Shown: positions 24,891 to 34,001 of the stretch, piece after piece
Position numbering within the stretch: the stretch's first letter is position 1
How the letters are laid out: the number at the start of each line of letters is the position of its first letter
Assembly: GCA_030550555.1 (NCBI GenBank)
Contig: JAUQPD010000014.1
Span: forward strand, 1-64,000
Direction of reading: 5' to 3'
DNA from: Thermodesulfobacteriota bacterium
GTDB lineage: Bacteria > Desulfobacterota > Thermodesulfobacteria > Thermodesulfobacteriales > Thermodesulfobacteriaceae
DNA: 64,000 nucleotides
Translations under genes and position numbers: made by a program
Notes under the pieces: model-generated
What the model was told of the DNA's origin: nothing
Database searches by the model: none
Seen by the model: only the letters and a program-made list of their open reading frames with translations

Positions 24891-26189
24891 ATGAGGAATA
24901 TAAAGCTTCCACCTAAAGAAGTCTTAGAGAATAGTTTTATTGCAGATTTTCACATCCACTCTAAATACTCAAGAGCTAGCTCGAAAAACATGGAGCCTCG
25001 GCAACTCTCCTACATGGCAAAGCTCAAAGGCATTGATCTTCTGGGAACTGGTGACTTCACACACCCTCACTATCTTAGAGAGTTAAAGGAATTTTTGGAA
25101 TTTGATAGTCAGACAGGATTCTATGTAGTTAAAGATGCTAAAGATGGGGCTTGTTATTTTGTCCCCAGCGCGGAAATTTCCCTTATCTTCAATTCTAAAA
25201 AGGCTCCAAATAGAAGAATCCATCTTATCCTTGTTGCTCCTAACTTTGAAGTCGTTGATGAAATAAATTTATATTTATCTAAATTAGGGAATCTTCTAGC
25301 TGACGGCAGACCTACCTTTGGAGTATTTGCTGAAAGATTAGTCCTTGATTTAATGAAAATTTCCCGGGACATTTTGGTAATTCCTGCTCATGCCTGGACT
25401 CCTTGGTATTCTGTATTTGGAGCCTTTTCTGGTTTTGACTCCCTCGAGGAAGCTTTTGGTGAGGCAACTCCTTACATTTATGCAATTGAGACTGGGCTAT
25501 CCTCTGATCCTGAGATGAACTGGCGAATCTCTAAATTAGATCACATTACCTTGGTTTCAAACTCTGATGCCCATTCACCCTGGAAAATCGGAAGAGAGGC
25601 AACTGCCTTTTTTAAACCAATTACCTACGAAAATTTTTATAGAGCAATAAAGGAAAATAAAATTGCCTACACCATTGAATTTTATCCTGAAGAGGGAAAG
25701 TATCATCTGGACGGGCACAGAGCCTGCAAAGTGGTATTAACTCCAAAAGAAGCAATAAGCTTGGGGAATAGGTGCCCCAAATGTGGTCAACCTCTAACCA
25801 TCGGAGTTCTTCATCGAATTGAAATGCTAGCAGACAGACCAGAGGAGTATGTCCCAGAAAATAGAGCCTTCTCCGTGCACCTTGTGCCCCTTATGGAAAT
25901 TCTTGCAGAGGTCTATGAACTAAATCCCCAAAGTAAAACTCTAGAAAAACTCTATCTTCAATTTGTCAACAAATTCGGCTCAGAATTAAATCTCCTAATC
26001 AAGTTGGATCTAAATACTTTAAGGGAGGAACTCCCAGAGAAACTCTGGATTGCCATTGAAAGGGTCAGATCTGGGAAAGTCTTCACAAAAGGTGGCTATG
26101 ATGGGGTCTATGGAACTGTAAAAATCTTTGAAGAACCTCAAGCTGAAGAGATAACAGGACCTCGACAAAAAAGTCTCTTTGCCCCTTAA
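24891..26189 (+). CDS. endoQ: Endonuclease Q family protein (PHP-domain DNA repair nuclease)
   Basis: A 432-residue PHP-family hydrolase. The N-terminus has the metal motif ADFHIHSKYSRASS and later GTGDFTH, VIPAHAWTPW and SNSDAHSPWKIG, which supply His/Asp/Glu metal ligands. A four-cysteine zinc element starts CPKCGQPLTIGV with ACKV nearby (about residues 275-305), followed by a conserved C-terminal helical domain. This combination matches endonuclease Q, which nicks 5' to deaminated bases (uracil, hypoxanthine, xanthine) and abasic sites and is best known from Thermococcales. In a thermophile it would counter heat-driven deamination. It is a single gene after tRNA-Leu. The exact base specificity is inferred from the family. 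Confidence 0.85.
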   Translation: MRNIKLPPKEVLENSFIADFHIHSKYSRASSKNMEPRQLSYMAKLKGIDLLGTGDFTHPHYLRELKEFLEFDSQTGFYVVKDAKDGACYFVPSAEISLIFNSKKAPNRRIHLILVAPNFEVVDEINLYLSKLGNLLADGRPTFGVFAERLVLDLMKISRDILVIPAHAWTPWYSVFGAFSGFDSLEEAFGEATPYIYAIETGLSSDPEMNWRISKLDHITLVSNSDAHSPWKIGREATAFFKPITYENFYRAIKENKIAYTIEFYPEEGKYHLDGHRACKVVLTPKEAISLGNRCPKCGQPLTIGVLHRIEMLADRPEEYVPENRAFSVHLVPLMEILAEVYELNPQSKTLEKLYLQFVNKFGSELNLLIKLDLNTLREELPEKLWIAIERVRSGKVFTKGGYDGVYGTVKIFEEPQAEEITGPRQKSLFAP

Positions 26190-26386
26190 TAAAGTGACAA
26201 ATTTGTTAATATTTCTCTCCTCTGTAGTCCGATAACCAATATTTTTAGCCTAGCTAACTCGGGAATGATCTTTGAAATTAATATAAAATTAAAAAGGAGC
26301 CCAAAAAAAAATGGAGTCCTTTTCCCTCTCTTTTTGAGAACCAACATAGCTATATTATAAACTAAAAAATTGCAGGAGGTGAAAAA

Positions 26387-27025
26387 ATGATGCTTTATCT
26401 TTTAGTTGGTATTCTTTTCATCTTAAGCTCCATTTCTTGCTCATTTTCTAAGGACTTAGACGTTGGTATTTCTATTTCAAATGGAAAAATAAGAAGTTTC
26501 TATTTCTCACTAAGTGATTATTATAAAATTCCAGAAGAAAAGATTATAATCATCAAAAAGAAATATCCAGTAATTATAGACGATGAATTACCAGTTATAT
26601 TATTGATTGTTAGAGAAGCGAAAGTAGATCCAAGTGTCATAATAGAACTTAGAAAAAGGGGTTACACATGGTATGATATAATGATTAGATTTAGATTGTA
26701 TCCTGAAGTCGTTTTCAAAGCTTATTTGGATTATGGACCACCATATGGTAAAGCATGGGGATACCACAAAAGACCTAAAAAAATCAAATTCGAAGATCGG
26801 GATATCATAATTTTATCTAACATAAAGTTTCTATCAGAATATTATAATGAGAGTCCAGAAATTATAATCAGGTATAAAGAGAAATATCCAAAATTTATTG
26901 ATGTCCATGAGGAAATTTATTTAAACAATAAGGGTAAAAAGGGAAAATCAGATGATACTATTGTAGAAAGAAAAAATGGTCATAACAGGAGGCATCCTAA
27001 AAGAGATAGGGATATTAGTATATAG
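26387..27025 (+). CDS. Exported hypothetical protein with internal repeat
   Basis: I do not recognise a named family. The 212-residue protein has a strong AGGAGGTG site and an N-terminal signal (MMLYLLVGILFILSSIS) that may be a lipoprotein signal with Cys18. Two copies of a similar unit are visible: LSDYYKIPEEKIIIIKKKYP (residues 45-65) and LSEYYNESPEIIIRYKEKYP (about 145-165), suggesting a duplicated helical module. A short segment, KRGYTWYDIMIRFRLYPEVVF, lies between. The C-terminal 30 residues are basic (KRDRD, RRHPK) and probably disordered. AT-rich codons are common here compared with neighbours, which could mean foreign origin. Confidence 0.65.
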   Translation: MMLYLLVGILFILSSISCSFSKDLDVGISISNGKIRSFYFSLSDYYKIPEEKIIIIKKKYPVIIDDELPVILLIVREAKVDPSVIIELRKRGYTWYDIMIRFRLYPEVVFKAYLDYGPPYGKAWGYHKRPKKIKFEDRDIIILSNIKFLSEYYNESPEIIIRYKEKYPKFIDVHEEIYLNNKGKKGKSDDTIVERKNGHNRRHPKRDRDISI

Positions 27026-27041
27026 CGCTATTCGGTTAATA

Positions 27042-27067
27042 TTTTGGGGGCGAAAGAGCCCCCAAAA
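27042..27067. terminator. Convergent hairpin terminator candidate
   Basis: Stem TTTTGGGGGC / GCCCCCAAAA with a 6-nt loop lies between the convergent exported-protein and lipoprotein genes. The A and T flanks make it usable in either direction. Confidence 0.65.
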
Positions 27068-27075
27068 AAATTAGA

Positions 27076-27303
27076 CTACTTTTTTTCTGCGGGAGCTCCG
27101 CCAGTCTGGTTTGCTGTTTGATTATCAGTCTGGTTTGCTGTTTGATTATCGGTCTGATTTGCTGTTTGATTATCGGTCTGATTTGCAGGGGCAACAGGCT
27201 TGGGTGGTTCTTTTGGAGCTTCTTCTTTCTTTTTACATCCTGCAGTGACTCCAAGCATGCCAGCAAGCGCAAGTGCGAGCATCAGAGATACTACTTTTCT
27301 CAT
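27076..27303 (-). CDS. Small lipoprotein with NQT-rich repeats
   Basis: A 75-residue protein with a canonical lipoprotein signal: MRKVVSLMLALALAGMLGVTAGC, lipobox VTAGC with Cys23, then KKKEE. The mature part is low-complexity: proline/lysine-rich, then tandem NQTDNQTA octapeptides encoded by a 24-bp DNA repeat (3.5 copies), ending GGAPAEKK. It is likely a short surface tether or disordered periplasmic peptide; no enzymatic domain fits. AGGAGGGAG upstream supports the ATG. Because the repeat unit is a multiple of three, copy-number change would alter length without breaking the frame. Confidence 0.75.
   Translation of the reverse strand: MRKVVSLMLALALAGMLGVTAGCKKKEEAPKEPPKPVAPANQTDNQTANQTDNQTANQTDNQTANQTGGAPAEKK
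27104..27186. repeat. 24-bp tandem repeat, about 3.5 copies, in-frame
   Basis: Unit GTCTGGTTTGCTGTTTGATT plus ATCR repeats at 27104, 27128, 27152 and partly from 27176. Copies differ by one or two bases. It encodes the NQTDNQTA repeat of the lipoprotein on the minus strand. Confidence 0.9.
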
Positions 27304-27384
27304 AGCTACTCCCTCCTCCTATTAGTGTTTTGCCTTATTATTCTACCAGTTACCCTTTTGTCAAGAGGTATTTTTTCAAATTTT

Positions 27385-28242
27385 TCATAGCAACATTCCC
27401 TCAAGAAAGAGTGTTCTTCTCAAGACCTTTGTCATAATATGATCTACATCTCGAGGCTCTAGCCCAATGATCTCTAAAAGCTGAAGAGGAATTCTGTAAT
27501 TGAAGGCATCTACTCCCCCAGTTACTCCCAACATGGTAACAATTAAATTTGAAAGTCCTACAATTGCAGAATTTTTCTTCTGGACCATAAGATCTGGATC
27601 GTGATGGGCTCTTACTGCAAAGTAAATCTCCTCAGGAAACTCCCATCTCTTAAGCAAATATCCGCCCACCATGCCATGATCAACGCCAAGAACTATCCAC
27701 TCTATTTGCATAAAATCCCAGTCTGGATTCTCTGCCATTGCCTGATGAAATCTACTCTCCTCTAGAGTAGTATACAAATCTAGGACAATCTTTCCGAGAT
27801 CATGAAGTAGAGAGGCAATGTAAAGGCTCTCTCTCGTCTCAGGAGACATCCCCAATGTATTTGCTATCTCCTCAGCTGTCAAGCCACAGGCTATTGAGTG
27901 CATCCAGATATCCCTTGAAGAGATACCATATCCAGTCAAATCCTGGGAAAAATACTTTCCTGCCACAGAGGCAAGCAAAATAAACCTAATTTGATCAGTC
28001 CCTAAGAACATAAAAGCCTTAAGCAATGAGTCTACCTTTTGAGGTAGGGAATAAAGCGCAGAGTTGACTAACTTCAAAAAATTTGCAGCAATACCTGGGT
28101 CACTCTTTACTACCTCTTCGAGTTCCCTAAAATCCACTTCATCACTTCTTAGAATTTCAAGTGCTCGTTGAGCAGTCTTTGGAAAGGGTGGTATGGTATC
28201 TACCTTTTCAAAAATTCTTTCCAGAAGATACTCTCTATCCAT
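27385..28242 (-). CDS. HDOD-domain signalling protein
   Basis: A 285-residue HDOD protein. The family is linked to signalling, motility and stress control; most members have lost phosphohydrolase residues. Here the start VDTIPPFPKTAQRALEILRS and FRELEEVVKSDPGIAANFLKLVNSA are typical. An HD pair is retained in LLHDLGKIVLDLY, with a later His in VDHGMVGGYLL, so residual hydrolase activity is possible. It overlaps the preceding CheD-like gene by 8 bp, suggesting linked function. The start ATG has a GGTATGGATAG context without a strong Shine-Dalgarno, consistent with translational coupling. Confidence 0.9.
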   Translation of the reverse strand: MDREYLLERIFEKVDTIPPFPKTAQRALEILRSDEVDFRELEEVVKSDPGIAANFLKLVNSALYSLPQKVDSLLKAFMFLGTDQIRFILLASVAGKYFSQDLTGYGISSRDIWMHSIACGLTAEEIANTLGMSPETRESLYIASLLHDLGKIVLDLYTTLEESRFHQAMAENPDWDFMQIEWIVLGVDHGMVGGYLLKRWEFPEEIYFAVRAHHDPDLMVQKKNSAIVGLSNLIVTMLGVTGGVDAFNYRIPLQLLEIIGLEPRDVDHIMTKVLRRTLFLEGMLL

Positions 28243-28714
28243 ACCTTTCCACCCTGTTTTGAAATTTTACCTCAAAAAATCCTTCTCCTCCCAGCACTGA
28301 AAGACTTAAAGGAGCATTAAAGCCTACTTTCTTTATTGCTCTTTCCCATACATTTATTCTTTTTAACCAAGTTTCTGCAATTTTTAAATTTCTCTCTCCC
28401 AAATTAAGGAATTCAGGACTATTCCTAAATTTACTTGCCCCTGCAACGATCCAATGACACTCTTCACAGGGTAGTCCTAATTTGCCAATCTCATCCTGAA
28501 ACCTTACAAAAAGGGTTTCACCTGAGTAGATTGTGAGTTCTTCCAAATTTAAGTCAAAATCCCTTGTCGGAAATAAAAATGCAAGAAGGCCAAAGGTTTG
28601 TCTGGTCTTGTTTATAAATCCTATAGCTAATCCTGCACCTAAGGGATCCGTATAGAGAATGACACTCCTCTTCTGCACTATCTCAAAGCTTCCTTTTGGC
28701 ACTTTTATTCTCAT
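28235..28714 (-). CDS. CheD-like protein lacking catalytic Cys and His
   Basis: The 159-residue protein aligns along its length with chemoreceptor deamidase CheD. Matching blocks are VILYTDPLGAGLAI (CheD: VTLGLGSCVAV), GLLAFLFP (GAMAHVMLP), IVAGASKF with GERN (GGASMF, IGARN). The catalytic Cys is replaced by Gly28 and the His by Phe46. So it is probably a CheD-fold pseudoenzyme. CheD also works as a binding partner of CheC, so a non-catalytic regulatory role is plausible. It overlaps the HDOD gene by 8 bp and follows hom by 15 bp. No che genes lie nearby. Alternative: a different, very diverged deamidase with another nucleophile. Confidence 0.65.
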   Translation of the reverse strand: MRIKVPKGSFEIVQKRSVILYTDPLGAGLAIGFINKTRQTFGLLAFLFPTRDFDLNLEELTIYSGETLFVRFQDEIGKLGLPCEECHWIVAGASKFRNSPEFLNLGERNLKIAETWLKRINVWERAIKKVGFNAPLSLSVLGGEGFFEVKFQNRVERYG

Positions 28715-28729
28715 AGTTCTCTTCCTCTT

Positions 28730-30019
28730 TTAGGTCAATATACGTAGTCTTTTTGTCTTTGCTCTAACTACATCTAATTTATCAATTTCATTGAGGGCGT
28801 CAACAACTTTTTTCTCTTGAGTTTCGTGAGTAAGCATAACAATTGGAACAGCTCCTTTTCTTATCTGTCTTCCAATCTGAACTACGGAAGCTATGCTTAT
28901 GTCATATTTTCCAAGGATACCAGAAATTTTAGAGAGGACTCCAGGTCTATCAACTGCTGTAAAACGAAAATAATATCTAAATAAACTCTCTGAAATCGGC
29001 AAAATTTTCAATTGATGAGAGGTAGATTGAGGATAACTTAGGAGAGGGGCTCGTTTATGGATCAAATACTCTCCTGCAGACACAAGGTCACTCACAACTG
29101 CACTTGCGGTTGGCTCTTTTCCCGCTCCAAGACCGTATAGAAGAATATCCCCTACAAAGTCTCCCTTAATATATACAGCATTGTAGTTCAACCTCACAGA
29201 AGTCAAAATGTGGTTCTCCGGAATCAGAGCTGGGAAAACCATAAGTTCAATTCCCCTCTTTGTCCTCCTCGCAGAGGCTACAAGCTTTACAATATAGCCA
29301 AAATCTCGTGAAAACTTTAAATCCATAAGATCTATTTCATCAATACCTTCTACATAGATTTTTTCGGAAGAAACGTAGGATCCAAAAGCTAAGCTCGCTA
29401 AAATTGCAAGCTTGTGAGCTGAATCAAACCCTTTAAGATCAAGAGAGGGGTCTGCCTCTGCATATCCCCTCTCCTTTGCCTCCTCTAAGGCTCTCTCAAA
29501 GGAGAGATTACTTTCCAGCATCCGAGTGAGAATATAATTAGTTGTTCCATTTATAATCCCAAGAATACTTTCTATTCTGTTTCCAACAAGGGCTTCTTTA
29601 AGAGTTTTTATGACCGGAATACCACCCCCGACAGAGGCCTCAAAACCAAGATAGACCCCTTTTTCTTTTGCAAGCCTAAAGATCTCCTCTCCCGCCTCAG
29701 CAAGAACCGCCTTATTTGCAGTTACCACCTGTTTTCCGCTCTCTATTGCTCTCAGTAGATATGTCCTTGCAGGTTCCAGTCCTCCAATGAGCTCACAAAT
29801 TACAGAGATCTCAGGATCATTGAGGATTTCCTCAAAATTAGTTGTGAATAGTTCTTTCGGAAGAGGCCTCTTTTTGTTTAGATCCCTTACAAGAATACGC
29901 TTAACTCGCAGATCAAGCCCTGTCCTCTTTATCAGTATCTCTCGCTGTCTTTCAAGTAATTCAAAAACACCCTGCCCGACTGTTCCGAACCCAAGAAGCC
30001 CAATCTCAACCCTTTTCAA
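28730..30019 (-). CDS. hom: Homoserine dehydrogenase
   Basis: The 429-residue enzyme reduces aspartate semialdehyde to homoserine (threonine/methionine branch). N-terminal NAD(P) fold: IGLLGFGTVGQGVFELL and VTANKAVLA. Catalytic domain: FEASVGGGIPVIKTL, GIINGTTNYIL, LDLKGFDSAHKLAILA. A C-terminal ACT domain (from about 350, FRYYFRFTAVDRPGVLSKIS) should give threonine feedback control. Length is typical of this monofunctional form. It lies 3 bp downstream of nrdJ and 15 bp upstream of the CheD-like gene, inside the long leftward series. AGGAGGTGA precedes the ATG. Confidence 0.97.
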   Translation of the reverse strand: MKRVEIGLLGFGTVGQGVFELLERQREILIKRTGLDLRVKRILVRDLNKKRPLPKELFTTNFEEILNDPEISVICELIGGLEPARTYLLRAIESGKQVVTANKAVLAEAGEEIFRLAKEKGVYLGFEASVGGGIPVIKTLKEALVGNRIESILGIINGTTNYILTRMLESNLSFERALEEAKERGYAEADPSLDLKGFDSAHKLAILASLAFGSYVSSEKIYVEGIDEIDLMDLKFSRDFGYIVKLVASARRTKRGIELMVFPALIPENHILTSVRLNYNAVYIKGDFVGDILLYGLGAGKEPTASAVVSDLVSAGEYLIHKRAPLLSYPQSTSHQLKILPISESLFRYYFRFTAVDRPGVLSKISGILGKYDISIASVVQIGRQIRKGAVPIVMLTHETQEKKVVDALNEIDKLDVVRAKTKRLRILT

Positions 30020-30022
30020 AGG

Positions 30023-31870
30023 TCACCTCCTGAGATAACATGTCTGTTCGTTATAACCACAACTCTTGCAAATACAACTAGCTCCATAAACATCGAGATC
30101 GTTCCCACATTCAGGACATAGATACTTCATCCCCTTACTTTCTCCCTCACGAACATAAATGACCTGCTCAGGTTTTGAAGCGTATCTGTAGACAGTAACC
30201 CCCTTTAGACCAAGTCTATAGGCTTCAAGAAAGATCTCTCGAATGTCGTCTAAAGATGCGGAATTTGGAAGGTTTATGGTCTTTGACACCGCATTGTGGG
30301 TAAATTGCTGAAAAGCTTTTTGAATTTTAAGGTGTTGTTTGGGATGGATCTCAAAGGCTGAGACAAATAAATGCTTGACCCTATCAGTTGCAGAAGTCTT
30401 GCTTATAAGCCCCTTTTCCATAAATTCTCTCTTAAGGTCCTCAATTTTAGAATTAGTATAACCCTCGGATTTAAGAACCTCCTCAAGAAGGGGATGGAAT
30501 TCCTTAATTAAAACTCCATCGAGGGTTTTTCTTTCGGAATAGAGACCGAAAATAGGTTCTATACCAGAAGATACTCCTGCAATAAGTGAAATACTTCCTG
30601 TTGGTGCAATAGTAGTTGTTGTTGCGTTTCTGAGAGGGGGATATCCTCTCTTATGCCAATAGCTACCATAAAAGGCTGGAAAGGGCCCTCTCTCCTCTGC
30701 AAGAGCTTGTGTTGCTACAAGAGATTCTCTTGTTATAAAACTCATCACTTCCTCTGCCATGGTAACCGCCAGGGGCTCTCCATAGCTTATCCCCAACTTT
30801 ATCAACATATCCGCAAAACCCATTACTCCAAGACCTATCTTCCTTGTAAGCCTCGTCATCTTTCCAATCTGTGGCACAGGAAATCTATTCACCTCAATCA
30901 CATCGTCAAGGAATCTTACCGCAAGGTGGACTGTCTCTCTTAGTCTCTCCAAGTTTATTTTGCCATTCTCAACAAAGTTCACAAGATTAATAGATCCCAA
31001 ATTGCAGGATTCATAAGGAAGTAGGGGTTGTTCTCCACAAGGATTAGTAGCTAAAAGCTCCCCAAGATGGGGTGTAGGGTTAGCTCTATTGATATTGTCA
31101 AGGAAGAGGAGACCCGGATCTCCAGTCTCCCAAGCACTCTGACAAATTAACTCAAACAGGTTCGTACTATGAACTCTTCTAACAACTCTCTGATTTCTAG
31201 GATTGATTAATGGAAAGTCTTCTCCCTGTCTTAGAGCCTTAAAGAAATCTTCAGTCATTCCAACAGAAATATTGAAATTGGTAAGAACCCCTGGTTCTCT
31301 CTTTATCTGTATGAATTCCTCTATGTCAGGATGATTTATGTTTAGAATTCCCATGTTGGCTCCGCGCCTCTTCCCTCCCTGCTTAATCGCCTCGGTCGCT
31401 GAATCAAAAACCTTCATAAATGATACAGGCCCACTTGCTACACCAGAGGTAGTTGATACTATATCTCCCTTAGGTCTAAGCTTAGAAAAATTGAACCCTG
31501 TGCCTCCACCTGACTTATGAATAAGAGCTGTCTGTTTTAAGGTTTCAAAAATGGAGTCCAAAGAGTCTTCAATTGGAAGAACGAAACAGGCAGAAAGTTG
31601 ACCAAGAGGTCTTCCCGCATTCATAAGAGTAGGAGAATTTGGTAAGAAATCTAAGCGAGCCATCATCTCATAGAATTTCTCTGCAAATAACTCCCATTTT
31701 TCTTTCGTAGCTTTAAACTCCTTCTCTGCCTCTGCAATAGCAAAAGCAACTCTTTCAAAGAGCTCCTCTGGATTCTCAATAATTCGATTAGTTTCATCTC
31801 TTGCGAGATATCGGGCCTTAAGAATTTTAATTGCGGATTCTCTGAGCTTGGGAACAATTTTTTTTCTCAT
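30023..31870 (-). CDS. nrdJ: Adenosylcobalamin-dependent (class II) ribonucleotide reductase
   Basis: The 615-residue enzyme reduces ribonucleotides to deoxyribonucleotides using B12 radical chemistry, without oxygen. Seen are [25 protein letters not shown] (redox Cys), the active-site loop [32 protein letters not shown] and the C-terminal CxxC pairs ([19 protein letters not shown]) for electron input. It is at the short end for the family; no N-terminal ATP-cone is present, so allosteric activity control is reduced. It overlaps the DUF6178 gene by 4 bp (ATGA). The presence of this enzyme implies the cell acquires or makes cobalamin. Confidence 0.95.
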   Translation of the reverse strand: MRKKIVPKLRESAIKILKARYLARDETNRIIENPEELFERVAFAIAEAEKEFKATKEKWELFAEKFYEMMARLDFLPNSPTLMNAGRPLGQLSACFVLPIEDSLDSIFETLKQTALIHKSGGGTGFNFSKLRPKGDIVSTTSGVASGPVSFMKVFDSATEAIKQGGKRRGANMGILNINHPDIEEFIQIKREPGVLTNFNISVGMTEDFFKALRQGEDFPLINPRNQRVVRRVHSTNLFELICQSAWETGDPGLLFLDNINRANPTPHLGELLATNPCGEQPLLPYESCNLGSINLVNFVENGKINLERLRETVHLAVRFLDDVIEVNRFPVPQIGKMTRLTRKIGLGVMGFADMLIKLGISYGEPLAVTMAEEVMSFITRESLVATQALAEERGPFPAFYGSYWHKRGYPPLRNATTTTIAPTGSISLIAGVSSGIEPIFGLYSERKTLDGVLIKEFHPLLEEVLKSEGYTNSKIEDLKREFMEKGLISKTSATDRVKHLFVSAFEIHPKQHLKIQKAFQQFTHNAVSKTINLPNSASLDDIREIFLEAYRLGLKGVTVYRYASKPEQVIYVREGESKGMKYLCPECGNDLDVYGASCICKSCGYNEQTCYLRR

Positions 31871-33651
31871 GAACCAATTAATATAAGAGTTTGATACTTT
31901 GCCTCAGGTGGGTTGTCAAGGTCCGTATAGCGAAACTCGTTTTCCAATTTCCCAATAACAAATTCCAGAAAACTTTTGAGAAGCTCCTCATCCACATAGT
32001 AAGTAGCTTGTGCCAGTCTTTTGAAACTATCGAAAAGTTGACTTCTTAGCTCCTCTCTTAGGTAGTTCTTTCCCTCGCAAGTTACAAGAAGCTTACTTAA
32101 GACTTCCTTCCAAGCAGATCGAGGAATAGCCTTAAATCTAAATTCACACGAATGGACATATTGGGCAAGGGAGGTAAGAATGAGTGAACTCCAAGTAAAG
32201 AAATTTAGATCAATATTTCCTGAAGCTCTGAGAATTTCCCTAACCCAATCTGAAATAGGTCCAAGACCCCGTTCTAGAAGAACTGCCCAATAACCAATCT
32301 CCTCAAGATACCTTCTCACCATTCTAAGCTCACTAACTCTAGTAAACTCACCATACTCCTCAGAAGTTCCCATCATGGAAGGATTATAGAGTTTCACTTG
32401 GTTTAGGTTTTTAGCAATGACCCCTTTAAGATAGCCCTCATATGGCTGATCTAAATACTTCAGAATGGCAGAGTTAAATTCCTTGTTACTTAATAAACTG
32501 AGAGCAAACTTTCTTAGCTCCCTCAAAGCAGTTCTTGAAACTCTAAATATTTCTTCAAGAGAATAATTCTCTATAAGATATTTTGCCCTATCAAGATTTC
32601 CCTCAGAGAGATACTCAAGCCCCAGATTGAGCCCTCGCCACATCTTATCAAGTCCTCTTTTCACCTCATCAATCCCGTCAATTACTGGATAATCAACTAG
32701 GGTAACCTTTGTTGCAAGCCAGGCTAATTCTCGCTTGACTCTCGTGTATTCTTTACTTAGTCCTATCTCGCTTAAAACTTTGAATATAAGAAAATCCTCC
32801 TTTGATTCCTCAAAAGGAAGAAGGTAGAGGATTTCCTTTTCCTCTTCCTCTGGTAGAGCCTTCAAATGTGGATCTATTGGTTTTAATGCCTTTGGATGTA
32901 GATAAGTATAGACCTCAAGAGCGGTGTAGTAATCAGGAATACCCTCATCTGCAAGACGACCAGTTCGAAATCTGAGAGCCCTTTCTTCTACTTCAGCTGG
33001 AATTTCCCAAATAAGAGCTTCCATTAGAGAGAAGTATAGCTCAGGCCACTCTTCTCTGATGATCTCAATAATTCTGCGAAAATAATACTCCACTCGCTCA
33101 TCCTTAAAGTCTATAAAGTAGACATCATCCAGAGTGTATGGTGGAAGCCAATCATAAGCTTCAAGAAGGTCTACATCATCTGGTCTTTTGTAAACCTTTA
33201 CAAATTTTTGAAAGATACAGAGTAGAAGGTCGAGATCAACTGCTTCGAGAAACCTATATACCGTATCTTCTCCTGCATGGAAGAAAAGTATTAACCAACT
33301 CAATGCCCGTTCTGGCTTAAGTCGATCTTTATACCAGGCATCAAAGTCAAGAAGAAATTGTAACTGTCTGCCTTTTGCAAAGGAGAGAAGCTCTGCCACT
33401 TCATCAAGAGAGGTGGCTTTTAGAGTGAAGAAAAGTTCGATTGGAGGAAGATTTCTAACAAGTCCCTCCGGATAAGGAGAAAGAAGAATCAATTTTGATC
33501 TCTTTTCCCAAGGTACTTGTAAAATCAAATCAAAGAGCTCTTGAAACTTAAGGTTAGCAAGAGCCTTCTCAATTTCCTGGTCTTTTTGAGAAAGAAGGTT
33601 CTCTAGCTCAGAAACTGATAAGCTCGTCATCTGCGAAGAAGGCTCCTTCAT
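31867..33651 (-). CDS. DUF6178 family protein
   Basis: A 594-residue soluble, helix-rich protein. It matches the DUF6178 family, seen mainly in Desulfobacterota and relatives and of unknown function. Recognisable segments are LILQVPWEKRSKLILLSPYPEGLVRNLPP at the N-terminus, PPYTLDDVYFIDF, and RFRTGRLADEGIPDYYTALEVYTYL (about residue 225-255). It is rich in acidic residues and Leu with no membrane helix or metal-binding cluster. It sits between yraN (44-bp overlap) and nrdJ (4-bp overlap), consistent with coupled translation. I cannot assign a role. Confidence 0.75.
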   Translation of the reverse strand: MKEPSSQMTSLSVSELENLLSQKDQEIEKALANLKFQELFDLILQVPWEKRSKLILLSPYPEGLVRNLPPIELFFTLKATSLDEVAELLSFAKGRQLQFLLDFDAWYKDRLKPERALSWLILFFHAGEDTVYRFLEAVDLDLLLCIFQKFVKVYKRPDDVDLLEAYDWLPPYTLDDVYFIDFKDERVEYYFRRIIEIIREEWPELYFSLMEALIWEIPAEVEERALRFRTGRLADEGIPDYYTALEVYTYLHPKALKPIDPHLKALPEEEEKEILYLLPFEESKEDFLIFKVLSEIGLSKEYTRVKRELAWLATKVTLVDYPVIDGIDEVKRGLDKMWRGLNLGLEYLSEGNLDRAKYLIENYSLEEIFRVSRTALRELRKFALSLLSNKEFNSAILKYLDQPYEGYLKGVIAKNLNQVKLYNPSMMGTSEEYGEFTRVSELRMVRRYLEEIGYWAVLLERGLGPISDWVREILRASGNIDLNFFTWSSLILTSLAQYVHSCEFRFKAIPRSAWKEVLSKLLVTCEGKNYLREELRSQLFDSFKRLAQATYYVDEELLKSFLEFVIGKLENEFRYTDLDNPPEAKYQTLILIGS

Positions 33652-33994
33652 AATGATTTATCTCCCCTCTTTTGAGATCTACAAAAATGACATCAAAACG
33701 GATACCTTTAATTTTACTTAAACTTTTAAAATTTTTAAGACAAAAGAGTTTAGCACAGGTTATCAGTTTAGCCCTTTTTCTTTTATCTAGTTTTACTCTC
33801 CAAAAGTCCCAATCATCTTGCCCGCAGGCCTTCACCTCAATAAAAACTAACTCATCTCCCTCTTTTGCAACGAGATCCACTTCACAAAAGTTTGAACGAA
33901 AATTCCTTGCCAAAATTTCAAAACCCCGCTCAATAAGATAGTCAACAGCAAAGTCCTCAGCATCAGAACCTATCTCTCTGGTTTTTCTTTTCAT
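33608..33994 (-). CDS. yraN: YraN/UPF0102 family nuclease-like protein
   Basis: A small PD-(D/E)XK-fold protein, 128 residues from the ATG at 33994. Key residues: Glu in GSDAEDFAVDYLIERGFEIL, the catalytic-like CEVDLVAKEGDELVFIEVK with Asp and ExK, and VRF-like GIRFDVIFVD. An upstream start at 34051 would overlap rnhB by 50 bp and adds residues not shared with the family, so 33994 is preferred. The gene commonly lies beside rnhB and rplS, as it does here. Its exact role is unknown; Holliday-junction-like nuclease function has been proposed by fold. Confidence 0.88.
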   Translation of the reverse strand: MKRKTREIGSDAEDFAVDYLIERGFEILARNFRSNFCEVDLVAKEGDELVFIEVKACGQDDWDFWRVKLDKRKRAKLITCAKLFCLKNFKSLSKIKGIRFDVIFVDLKRGEINHYEGAFFADDELISF

Positions 33995-34001
33995 ACTGCT
34001 A

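Noticed and set aside
27036-27272. Leftward 78-aa frame rich in IIKQQTRP repeats
   Set aside because: It is another frame of the 24-bp repeat that encodes the lipoprotein; it has no signal peptide while the lipoprotein frame does.
32000-33600. DUF6178 gene as a helicase or nuclease
   Set aside because: No P-loop, DEAD-type or metal-binding motif is visible, so no function is claimed.
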